Shown here piece after piece: positions 20,640-29,295 of a DNA stretch of 39,199 nt. How positions within the stretch are numbered: position 1 is the first letter of the stretch; each line of letters opens with the position of its first letter. Below the pieces are notes generated by a model. The model had not been told where the DNA came from. It ran no database searches and saw only the letters and a program-made list of their open reading frames with translations. Made by a program: the position numbers and the translations under genes. The DNA comes from Saprolegnia diclina VS20. Its lineage: Eukaryota; Oomycota; Saprolegniomycetes; Saprolegniales; Saprolegniaceae. The stretch spans positions 657,264 through 696,462 of the forward strand of contig NW_008246077.1 of assembly GCF_000281045.1 (NCBI RefSeq), in the 5' to 3' direction.

Positions 20640-21388
20640 ATGTTGCATCGCACCGAGATGCACGCGTGGGCCTGCATCCTGAGCCTCGTACGGGCTCTCC
20701 GATCCCAGTACTCACCGCTGACGAGGTGTCGTAGACTGGGTTTTGCCTCGTCTCGAATGCGTGGGTCGACACCAACGCGCGAGATCGCTTGGTGGCGGGG
20801 ACAGCGCCGGCGCTCGCGACGTTTGCGTTGGCTCTTCTGCGCGTCACGGGGCGCTGCTATAACGGTGTGACACACGTACGTCTCTCTTGGCGATTGCGAT
20901 GGACGTACGCGCTTGTGTAGTTTGCTTTGGCCTATCCCATCGCGCTCTCTCAGCTTCTTTCGCTCCTGCAGTCGTCGTACCGCTTCGCGCTCGTCGGTTG
21001 CTGCTGTGATGCAGCTGCGTGGTATCACTCTTTGTCATGTGCTACTCGTCGATACCGACGTTGTGCTAGTCGCTTGGACCCGGCGCTCTTTGCACCGTCT
21101 CAGTGCGGTGCCGCGTGCTCGCTGTACATTTGAATGAATTAGCTCGTCGCTAACCCAGAATATCTCTAGACACGGCGTCCGATTACAGCATTTTGTCGGC
21201 TCGCTCTTCTCGTCCAGCGCGCTCGTGCGTCCAGAGAAATGGGTTTCATCGTTGATACGATCGTGTAGGCACTGCTGCAATGGCTCGAAGACACTCGCGA
21301 CCACCAACCTACGGCGTTCGTCGTTCAGTATAACCCGAGCGAGATGCGGGTTCACGTCACCGACGCAGTACGCGGCACGCACGACTGA
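20640..21388 (+). CDS. Probable small multi-exon membrane protein
   Basis: Proposed from splicing logic; no single ORF reveals it and I recognise no family. ATG 20640 gives MLHRTEMHAWACILSL. Intron 20688-20734 (GTACGG...GTCGTAG, phase 0) joins TGFCLVSNAWVDTNARDRLV then AGTAPALATFALALLRVTGR. Intron 20876-20920 (GTACGT...TGTGTAG, phase 0) joins FALAYPIALSQLLSLLQSSY and RFALVGCCCDAAAWYHS. Further introns near 21030-21065, 21120-21170 and 21235-21280 are consistent with the frame. The last exon reads ALLQWLEDTRDHQPTAFVVQ, YNPSEMRVHVTDAVRGTHD and stop 21386-21388. The first three exons encode about three hydrophobic helices; the tail is soluble. Intron lengths and motifs match genes nearby. The first two introns and last exon are the strongest parts. 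Confidence 0.5.
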
Positions 21389-21740
21389 TATATATCACTG
21401 GTGCTGAGACTGTCCATACATGTATGTAAACTCCAAGGCGCATTGGAGCACGACACATTCTATGTGTTAAGAATATAGGTCGACCAGATCGTCAGGTTGA
21501 TGCAATATGGTCGTGACGTGGCATGGCTGTGGTGCTGAGGCCGATACGACTTGTTAGGCGAATTCGAGCGAGGTGTGTGCACGGCATACAAATCACGAGT
21601 CAAAACGATGGTTGCCAGAGTAATAGCCAATCACATCGCTCGCTTTCCCGAAACCGTCGCCGAATTCGCACCACTGGGTCCGTTGCGAATGCATTGTATT
21701 TCATACAAAGCGCAAGACAAGATAAAAACGCAGAATTCCA

Positions 21741-21781
21741 GGATTCTCAATTCTGGATTCTCAATTCTGGATTCTCAATTC
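21741..21781 (+). repeat. Three tandem copies of a 14-bp unit
   Basis: GGATTCTCAATTCT occurs at 21741 and 21755, with a third copy at 21769 shortened by one base. An imperfect inverted partner (AGAATTCCA) precedes it. It lies 57 bp upstream of the ATG of the secreted-protein gene, inside its likely promoter or 5' UTR. Bases 21389-21740 before it hold no supported gene; a CCAAT box is at 21628-21632. Confidence 0.9.
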
Positions 21782-21837
21782 GCAATGCCAAGGCAACAAC
21801 AGGGTACCAAGATTTCGCAACGAGCCGGCCTCGCATC

Positions 21838-22770
21838 ATGCTCTGCCTCCTTGCCGTGTCCCTCGTCTCCGCCGCCATCAGCGCCGCCGACGTCTACATG
21901 ACCCTGCGCGCCCAGCGAGCCGCCACTGCCAGCGCACGCGTCGAGGAAGCGCCGGCGACCGACGTCGCCGCAAACGACAGCGACCTCGACGACGGCGCCA
22001 CGAAGCTTGTGCACAAGTCGGCGCCCATGGACATCCCGACGCCTACATCGACGCTGGACATGACGGGCAACTACGACTCGGACGACNNNNNNNNNNNNNN
22101 NNNNNNNNNNNNNNNNNNNNNNNNNNNNNNNNNNNNNNNNNNNNNNNNNNNNNNNNNNNNNNNNNNNNNNNNNNNNNNNNNNNNNNNNNNNNNNNNNNNN
22201 NNNNNNNNNNNNNNNNNNNNNNNNNNNNNNNNNNNNNNNNNNNNNNNNNNNNNNNNNNNNNNNNNNNNNNNNNNNNNNNNNNNNNNNNNNNNNNNNNNNN
22301 NNNNNNNNNNNNNNNNNNNNNNNNNNNNNNNNNNNNNNNNNNNNNNNNNNNNNNNNNNNNNNNNNNNNNNNNNNNNNNNNNNNNNNNNNNNNNNNNNNNN
22401 NNNNNNNNNNNNNNNNNNNNNNNNNNNNNNNNNNNNNNNNNNNNNNNNNNNNNNNNNNNNNNNNNNNNNNNNNNNNNNNNNNNNNNNNNNNNNNNNNNNN
22501 NNNNNNNNNNNNNNNNNNNNNNNNNNNNNNNNNNNNNNNNNNNNNNNNNNNNNNNNNNNNNNCGAGCTCCTCGACGGTCTCGAGACGCTCTCGGGCCGCG
22601 TCGCCGAGGGTCCAGCCAACGTCGCCTCGAGCCTCGACTGCGTGCGCAAGACGCTGGAGATGCTCCGGCACTTTGAAGCCGACCTCACGACGCACGACCT
22701 CATCACGCTGCACAAGGTCGACCTCGCGATCGACGCGCTCGCCAGCGACGCCGCAGACCTCTGCCAATAA
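21838..22770 (+). CDS. Secreted protein of unknown function, interrupted by assembly gap
   Basis: The ATG at 21838 opens with a signal peptide (MLCLLAVSLVSAAISAADV), then a region rich in Ala, Thr and Asp. The 476-base N run at 22087-22562 follows. After the gap the frame resumes as a helical segment (ELLDGLETLSGRVAEGPANV, KTLEMLRHFEADLTTHDLIT) and ends ASDAADLCQ at TAA 22768-22770. Both sides use the same frame at the stated gap length, but gap sizes are often nominal, so continuity is assumed, not shown. I recognise no domain. It could be a secreted oomycete protein with a four-helix-like C-terminal part. Treat it as two fragments of one probable gene. Confidence 0.6.
   Translation: MLCLLAVSLVSAAISAADVYMTLRAQRAATASARVEEAPATDVAANDSDLDDGATKLVHKSAPMDIPTPTSTLDMTGNYDSDDXXXXXXXXXXXXXXXXXXXXXXXXXXXXXXXXXXXXXXXXXXXXXXXXXXXXXXXXXXXXXXXXXXXXXXXXXXXXXXXXXXXXXXXXXXXXXXXXXXXXXXXXXXXXXXXXXXXXXXXXXXXXXXXXXXXXXXXXXXXXXXXXXXXXXXXXXXXXXXXELLDGLETLSGRVAEGPANVASSLDCVRKTLEMLRHFEADLTTHDLITLHKVDLAIDALASDAADLCQ
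22087..22562. other. Assembly gap (Ns)
   Basis: A run of 476 undetermined bases inside the secreted-protein gene. It may be a scaffold join or a low-complexity or repetitive coding stretch that failed to assemble. Confidence 1.
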
Positions 22771-23004
22771 GCTTTTGGGTCATATTTAAGTTTTGCATTT
22801 TCTCAATTGATTGTAATGTTTTATCTTGTCGTTCAGGGGGAAGACATCCATCTTGAACGCTATCGTTGGCTCTCCGACGAACGACGAATTGGTGTACACC
22901 AACGTTGAATGGAGACCTTCGAGACCTTTTACACATACCAGCTTAAAGTATCAAACTATCAAGGAGCAAGACGCGTGAACGGGTAAAGCGCGGAAGCGTC
23001 TTAG

Positions 23005-24580
23005 TTACAATTGCCACCGATGGGCTTGGATCGCAGCCAGCACGTCCGTCGGAAGGCGGGCGCTCTCTTGAAGCGCGCGACGGGCTTCAAAGTCGTCGGC
23101 CACGAGGACGCAGTCCGCGGCACTCGACAGCGCCACGCGCACCGCGGCTTCTTCGAGCGACGACGACGGCACACCAAACGTCGTGAGCTGGTCGTGGATG
23201 TCCTTGGCGTCGTTGGCAGCAATCATCTGCAATTGTGTCAACACTCGATCGACAGGACACTATGGTGTACCTCGATCGACGCGTCAAAGTATCGCAAGAG
23301 GTCGCGAATCGCAAACGAGTAGGCAAATGAAAACTCTTTGGTCGCTTCGACTTGGTTGAGCGTCTCGAGGATCGCTTCGATGCGCGGCAGAATTTGCGTC
23401 TCGCGGATGTAAACCCACTCGGCAAAGTTGTCAAACTGCTCGTGCTGGTACGCAAGAATGTGCGCCCACGCAATCTCCTATCCAGATCGATCCGATAGTA
23501 TCCAAAACAACGTATCCAATCCACAAGGGATAGTGCATACGTCAGGCGAAGGCACGCTCGTTGCATTCGCCGGGTAAATGGTCTCGCGGTACTTTTGCTC
23601 GACATTGAGCGCGAATGCAAACGTCTCCTTGAGCTTGGCCGCGATCTCGTCGCCAGAGAGCTTGGCCGGCATCGTCGCCAAGTGCAGCGGCTTGGAGTCG
23701 CCCCCCGCAAGGACCGTCACGTCCAGCGGCTGCTCGCCGAGAAGTGCAACGCCCTTCGTTTCACGGTGCAGAGCAAACGCCAAATTGCTTTGGACGTTGA
23801 CCGGCACTTGAAGCGCGACGCAGCCGGGCTGCCACACGTCGTCGGCAAAGAGCACGTGGCGCACAAACGCCTCGGTCGCCTCGGTAGAGCTTGAGGACGG
23901 GAAGGCAAAGCCGTAGCCTTGAATGTGCCCCGCCGAGATGCTACTTTCGAGTGCAGCGATCGCGCCCTGCAACAGCGCCTTGTCGTGCGAGTCAAGGAGT
24001 TCGCAAGGCAGACGAAGTAGCACCACGTCGACCGTCTCGACGTCCAGCGCGCGTCGAATGCGCTCAATCTGGTACGTCACGGCCTCGGGCGACAGCTTCT
24101 CGTCGGGTCCTACAAGCGATTGTGAGGCGAGGGCGAGAGGGCAAGCGGCGTACGCAACGCGGCGCCATCGATCTTGTCGTCGAGAAGCGCGCTGAGTACA
24201 ATGTTTTCGCGCGGGACGCTGTCCTCCGAGAAGAGCTCGTTGAGCGCAATGGGCTCGGCCGCGTGCGTGACCGAGACCGCATCGGCCTGCGACGGCACCG
24301 TGTACCAAAAGTGCGTCTGGACAAAGTTGTGCTGGTGCGTGAGCACGGCCTCCTTGAGTTGGTGGAGCAGCTGCGACTCCTTCGTGAAGAGCACGGGGCT
24401 ACCGTAGCCCAGCGGCGTGATCGCGAGAGACGCGGTCGGCAGCTGCAGAGATCGCTGCGTCGTGACGTTGGCATTGGCGACAAAGGCCTGCGTGCCCTCG
24501 GAGGTGGCGCGGCCCATGTGCAATAGCGCCACGCGCGAGGCCACGCGCAGCTTCGGAAGCTCTCGGAGCACAGAGAGCAT
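23005..24580 (-). CDS. Aldo/keto-reductase-like protein, catalytic residues not conserved
   Basis: Three introns. From ATG 24580 the N-terminus (MLSVLRELPKLRVASRVALL) is basic and hydrophobic, like a mitochondrial presequence. Then ITPLGYGSPV and PRENIVLSALLDDK join across an intron to EKLSPEAVTYQIERIRRALD. Next comes VETVDVVLLRLPCELLDS, then ALESSISAGHIQGYGFAFPS. The order and spacing match the NADPH-dependent aldo/keto reductase barrel (the SLxRLxxDYVDLYLIHxP and GKIRxxGxS regions). The barrel-strand His (LIHxP) is Arg here (codon 24012-24014), and the expected Asp/Tyr and Lys positions are also not evident. The C-terminal third (EIAWAHILAYQHEQFDNFAE, SAADCVLVADDFEARRALQE) is helical. It ends HRWQL at stop 23005-23007, converging with the secreted-protein gene. 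Activity as a normal reductase is doubtful. Confidence 0.7.
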
Positions 24581-24671
24581 GGTCGCGATGAAGGACTTGG
24601 AACGACGGGCCTGCAATTGCACTGTTCCAATCACGCCGCTCCAGGTTCCGGTTACTGTCGCAATCTTCCGG
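24581..24671. promoter_or_regulatory. Short divergent promoter with CCAAT box
   Basis: 91 bp between the AKR-like ATG (minus) and a possible small plus-strand gene. A CCAAT box lies at 24627-24631, 46 bp from the AKR-like start. The box is seen; its role is inferred. Confidence 0.4.
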
Positions 24672-24941
24672 ATGAGCACCCGGTGCCATCATCGTGGCGC
24701 CAACACGAGCCAACGCCCTCGGTGGAAGCCACTTGGGTGGAAGCTAGTGGTGGTACTCGCAGTGCTACTACACGGTGCGGAGGTGCGATTGGCGGGCTAC
24801 GTAGGAGGCATTGATCGCGCGAGCCGTAGCGGCAGTCGGGTTTCGGATCTGGCTGCTGACAAGCCAGAAGCTGACAACGTAGAGTCGACCAGCGTAGTTG
24901 AAAGCACAGAAGATGACACCGTGGTTATGATGTCCGTGTAG
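24672..24941 (+). CDS. Possible small signal-anchor or secreted protein
   Basis: An 89-residue frame with a basic N-terminus (MSTRCHHRGANTSQRPRWKP), one hydrophobic stretch (KLVVVLAVLLHGAEVRLAGY) and an acidic Ser/Thr-rich tail (DKPEADNVESTSVVESTEDD). The layout resembles a type II membrane protein or a long signal peptide. No family is recognised. Codon use is weaker than in neighbouring genes, so it could be a chance ORF. It would share a 91 bp promoter with the AKR-like gene. Confidence 0.35.
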   Translation: MSTRCHHRGANTSQRPRWKPLGWKLVVVLAVLLHGAEVRLAGYVGGIDRASRSGSRVSDLAADKPEADNVESTSVVESTEDDTVVMMSV

Positions 24942-25967
24942 CTCTGTACTCGATCGTCGGCTGGCGTGATGGGTAATGTGCGTCATTGACATGGAACAGC
25001 GCTCGAGGTGGGCAGGACGATAACTGTGGGAACCCCATTTTTGATTTGTAAACGTTCCGCAATCCTTTGTCGTGCGAGGATCCCGACGGCAAGGATGAGA
25101 ACGTTGCGTGAGTCAGAGCGACATCACGGAGCTATCCGGTGGGAGTCAGACGAGCGATTGTCCGACCTCGAACCCACCGCCACAAAGTAGCTCCAATGTG
25201 CAAGAATACCAAGGCGAGTTACAACGATATGTATTTGCAGCCAAGTACTAGCTCATTGCAGTTGCATGCGTTGGGAACGACGTCGAGAACGCTACCGACG
25301 TGTCGTTGCGGTGCACTTCAACGTGTACCCACCCAGCAAGAGGTGGAGCGATGTCGACGCTTCGTTGCATCGAGAAGCGCTGCGCAAAGACGCGAAGCTT
25401 TTTGGCCCTTACCGGCGTGAGCTCCCTCGCGCAGTAACCTCGGGTTTTCGGACAAGGTGACCTGTCGCGTGAGATCGTCCACCCCTCTTCGAGCAGCCCA
25501 ACGTATCACCGACAACGCATGCTCGACGCCAATCGAAGCTACTACGAGTTCACATAGCATGCGCTCGATGTGTATATACCCACCACACCGACAGCAGCAC
25601 CCAGCGTCCACAGCGTCCACAGCGCGGAGACAGGCGCGCGCTTCTATGCGCATCGCCACTCGGCATAAACGCGATTAGCGCGTCATCCGCTGCTTCGTCG
25701 CCACGTGGAAGCATGCTACGTGAGGCTTTGAGGGCGCTTTTGCGTCAAATCACTACGACCTTATCGTGGGTTCTCGAGGCATTGCGAGCGTCGACCGGCA
25801 CGTCAATGGTGGTGGCACCCAGACTGGATCTTCCTCTGAAATTTAATATAATGGAGCGCGGTGATTGGCCACTGCGCGACGATCGCAGCGATTGCAACAT
25901 TGCGTGTCGTCGTGCAGCTGATGGGCGACCGCGATACTCGGACCAAGAGAATCGAATTGGATCAGTC
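24942..25967. other. About 1 kb with no convincing gene
   Basis: Short frames occur on both strands, including a plus-strand one with a basic stretch (RWERRRERYRRVVAVHFNVY, 25266-25460) that shares its frame with 25097-25190 upstream. On the minus strand there is a Cys-containing frame at 25318-25659. Neither has good codon use or a recognisable domain, and I could not splice them convincingly. A decayed or rapidly evolving gene is possible. ATTGG boxes at 25864-25868 and near 25956 lie upstream of the ankyrin-kinase ATG. Confidence 0.35.
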
Positions 25968-27775
25968 ATGGGCTTTACGTGGTTTGGCATCGGCGTACGC
26001 TCCAAATGGCGATCGGCGGTTGCTCAGCGCTATGAGGTAGAAAGGCCGGCAGCTCGTACAGGCCGCCAAGGAAGGCGACGTCGAACAAGTCGCCATGCTC
26101 CTCCGGAAGCGCGCCAACCCCAACGCCAAGAAGGCCGTACGATAGCCCTTTGTGTACCTCGGCCATCTTCTTACTCTTGGCTAGGGTATGACGGCGCTCT
26201 TCTACGCCGCCTCGAGCGGCCGCGTCCCGATTGCGATGATGCTCGTCGAGGCCGGCGTCGACGTCAACAAGAGCACCTCGGTACACACCGCCTATACCAG
26301 CAAGTGTACTGACTACGCCTAGCTCGGCGAATACCCCATCTACATTGCGGCTGCCAACGGCCACGCCGAAGTTGTCCAGATCCTCGTGACGGCCAAGGCG
26401 AACGTCAACAAGGTCAAAAAGGACGGCGACTCGGCGCTGTACATTGCCGCGGCGAATGGCCACACGCGCATCGTCGAGATGCTTGTAGCGGCCAAAGCCG
26501 ACGTCAACAAGACCAACAAGGTAGAAATCGCCAACTATCAAGTTGATACGTATGCTCGATGGTGGTCAGACGGGCGACCTTCCAATCAAGATGGCGGCGC
26601 AGGGCGGCTTTATCGACATTGTCCGCATCCTCATTGGCGCCAAGGCCGACATGAACAAGTGCGACGAGGTACTCGATTTCCGTTGTCCGCGAAGGCACCA
26701 AATTGGTGTAGTTTGGCTTTTCCACGATCTACGTGGCCGCGTCGCACGGCGAAGATGAGATCGTCCAGCTCCTCATCGATGCTGGCGCCGACATGGACCC
26801 GTCCAAGGTACTCTCTACGCTCTGAGATTCATATCTAATATCTGGTCTTCGTTCTAGTTGTTCAACCCGATCCACATTGCGACCGTGAACGGCCACCGCA
26901 ACTGCGCCAAGATGATCAAGCAAGCCATGCGTGCGGCGCGTGCGACGCGTGCGCTCAAGCACGTGCCACGCGACGAGCTGCCGCGGCTCGAGTACCTCGG
27001 CAGCGGCGTCCAAGCCTATGTCTACAAGAGCGAGTACCACGGACAGGACGTCGCGGTCAAGGTCTTTCTGCGGCGCAACAAGGCGTCGATCCCGATTCTC
27101 GACAAGGAATTCGATTTGATCTGTCGGCTCGAGTCGCCCAACATTGTGCAGCCGATCGTCGTCTTTCGCGAAAACATTGGGCCCAACGAGCCGCTCCAGA
27201 TCGTGACCGAGTACATGGACGGCGGCAGCCTCGCCACGTATCTGCGCATGCGCCGCGAGCACGTCCCAACGGCCTTTGAATTCTCGACCGTCGAGCTCGC
27301 GCTCGCGATTACCAAAGGCGTCTTTGATCTGCACACGAACGACATTATGCACCGCAACCTCAAGTCCTCGAACGTGCTCCTCTCGTCGACGGGCCAGCAC
27401 ATCAAGCTCAGCGACGTGGGCATTCCGCCCGTGCTCCAATACGACCGCATGAGCGACGCGCTCGGCGCCGCGTACTGGGTCGCGCCCGAAGTGCTCTCAG
27501 GCGAAGAGCACACGTTTGCGTCGGACATTTACTCGCTCGGGATTGTCCTTGCAGAGATTGAGACCTTGCAGCGCCCGTACGCCAACGTGACGAAAAACGT
27601 GTGGGAGATCCTCGACGACGTCAAGCGCGGCGAGATTCGACCGGAGCTCATGGCCGACTGCCCGCCGTCGTACCGCAAGGTCGTCGAAGGCTGCTTGAAG
27701 CGCGACCCGATCGAGCGCCCCAACGCCCTCCAAGTGCTCGAGTGCTTTGTGTTTGCCGTGCACGCCAACAAGTAG
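25968..27775 (+). CDS. Ankyrin-repeat TKL-type kinase with HRN catalytic loop (probable pseudokinase)
   Basis: Six introns. Proposed start MGFTWFGIG (25968), a phase-0 intron of 58 nt, then LVQAAKEGDVEQVAMLLRKR. Six to seven ankyrin repeats follow (GMTALFYAASSGRVPIAMML, LGEYPIYIAAANGHAEVVQI, GDSALYIAAANGHTRIVEML, FGFSTIYVAASHGEDEIVQL), mostly one per exon with introns at the repeat boundary. The last exon (26858-27775) holds a complete kinase fold. It has a Gly-rich loop (LGSGVQAYVYKSEYHGQ), VAVKVF with the lysine, HRNLKSSNVLL, SDVG for DFG, WVAPEVLSGEEHTFASDIYS and a C-lobe end RDPIERPNALQVLECF. The catalytic-loop Asp is Asn (AAC, 27356-27358), so phosphotransfer is expected to be weak or absent. 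Ankyrin-TKL kinases are expanded in oomycetes. The first exon is inferred. Confidence 0.88.
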
Positions 27776-27817
27776 GATTGCTTTCGATCCTACCACAAAA
27801 TTCGAGTTGTATTGTCG

Positions 27818-29197
27818 CTACATGGTTGTCTGATGCGGCCACGACGACGGATAGGGTTGCGTGTACTGTGCCACGGCTGGGTGCTGCTGCTGCTGGTGTG
27901 GTTGGTGGTGGTGGTGTTGTTGTTGCTGCTGCTGCTGGTACATGTATTGTTGCTGCTGGTACTGTTGCATGTGATGCTGGTATTCCAACTGCCGCTGGTA
28001 GTCTTGCAGCCTCAGTGCTTCGGCTTGTTGCTGCAGAAGCGCTTGCTCGTGCGCTTGTTGCTGCATAAGCGCTTGCTCGTGCGCTTGTTGCTGCAGAAGC
28101 GCTTGCTCGTGCGCTTGTTGCTGCAGAAGCGCTTGCTCGTGCGCTTGTTGTTGTTGCTGCTGCGCTACGTAGTCGTGCAAGAAGGCGTGAACCGCGTGCA
28201 TGGCGATCTCGCAGTGCTCGCGCGACCTTGTTCAGATGAGGCTAATATGAAAACATAAGTTCTGATTTGGCACATACCCGTGGATGCACAGCGTCACGTT
28301 GGTCTGCCCGCGCGGCGGCGCCTTGCCCAGCGTAATGTACGTACCCGACATGTCCTACAATCCGCTCGGACAACAACTGCAGGACTAGAGGTACCATGAA
28401 ATGCTTGAGCCCCGCATCGTCGTTGGCGTGGAGAAGCTCGACAATGTCCATAGGGATCTGAATGTAGACAGCCTCCGAGAGATCGACGCGGCGTCGCGTG
28501 TTGGACGCATTGGCCGCCGTGGTGTCGTCGTCGTCGACCATCATCATGTCGTCATTGGCACTGCAGACGCTTTATCATCATGGTCGAGTGCGGAAGAAAT
28601 CGATATTACCTCTCGCCGACTGCATGTGCATGCGGTTCGGTGGGTGATGCTGCATCTGTCGTGGCAGTCGGCGTCAACGTGGTCCGCGCGTTGTCGCCGC
28701 CCGACTTGGTGGCGCGTTGCACCTTGTCCATGAGCTGCGAGTTGGGCAAGAATTCGTCCACGACAAAGGTAAAGTCGATGCAGTGGCTCTTGACCCACGC
28801 GGACGTGAGCACTTGGCCATGGAAGCGGCGCTAGATCGCAATGAGGCGCGATTCTGCACGTGCCGATCGCTACCTTTTGCATGCAGTGGTCGCGAAACAT
28901 GTCGTTCGTGACGACAAAGCCGTCGTGCTTGATCGCATAGTCAATCACGTAGTAGTCGTCGTGGGCTTGCGGCGGTGTGAGCACGAGCTTGGCCTCGGCC
29001 ACGAGCGCCCGCACTTTCTCCAAGCTCGCCTCGTCCTGAAAGTACTTGGTGCCATCGAGCCAGTAGCGCGGTGCGAACGCCACGCAGCGCAGCTGGAGGC
29101 GCGCAAAGTAGTCCAAGGCGGCGCGCACGCGGTCGATCTGGAGGTTGCCGGCGGTGATCGTTGCCACGTTGGCTGCGTCCAGCACTACGAGGGCCAT
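27818..29197 (-). CDS. NYN (Zc3h12a-type) RNase with KH domain and Q-rich tail
   Basis: Four introns. From ATG 29197 the first exon encodes an NYN/Regnase-type PIN nuclease: MALVVLDAANVATITAGN (first Asp), CVAFAPRYWLDGTKYFQDEA, DDYYVIDYAIKHDGFVVTND and FRDHCMQK, which carry the acidic metal-site residues. After an intron, RRFHGQVLTSAWVKSHCIDF and TFVVDEFLPN complete it. A Ser/Thr/Pro linker leads to a KH-like domain (AVYIQIPMDIVELLHANDDA, GLKHFMDMSGTYITLGKAP, NVTLCIHGSREHCEIAMHAV). The C-terminus is Gln/His-rich, with four near-identical ALLQQQAHEQ units and poly-Q. It probably degrades or processes RNA in the cytoplasm (inference from family). It stops at 27818-27820, 42 bp from the convergent kinase stop, and starts 98 bp from the divergent DZIP1 ATG. 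Confidence 0.86.
28023..28150 (-). repeat. 30-bp coding minisatellite (Q-rich repeats)
   Basis: About four head-to-tail copies of a 30 bp unit (CGCTTGCTCGTGCGCTTGTT and on) that differ by a single base in one copy. They encode the ten-residue repeat ALLQQQAHEQ within the Q-rich tail. The near identity at nucleotide level points to recent slippage or unequal exchange. Confidence 0.92.
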
Positions 29198-29295
29198 TCC
29201 GAGTATCGTCGCCTTTGCCGCCGATGTCCAAACTGGCCGCCGGATAGGATCCCGAGCCATCCGGATAAAAATTGCGTGTTGCCAAGATCTCGGCG
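29198..29295. promoter_or_regulatory. 98-bp divergent promoter, NYN-KH RNase / DZIP1
   Basis: The two divergent ATGs are separated by only 98 bp. No CCAAT or TATA box is visible. The minus-strand frame stays open across it (an alternative upstream ATG at about 29263), so the RNase start could be slightly longer. Confidence 0.4.

Noticed and set aside
20615..21028. Minus-strand basic frame (EREAVRRLQERKKLRERD), bZIP-like at first sight
   Set aside because: It lacks the Asn/Arg signature of a bZIP basic region and a leucine heptad, and overlaps the spliced membrane-protein model on the plus strand.
21838..22770. Continuous translation through the N run
   Set aside because: The frame is kept only if the gap is truly 476 bases. 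I treat the two sides as fragments of one probable gene, not a verified protein.
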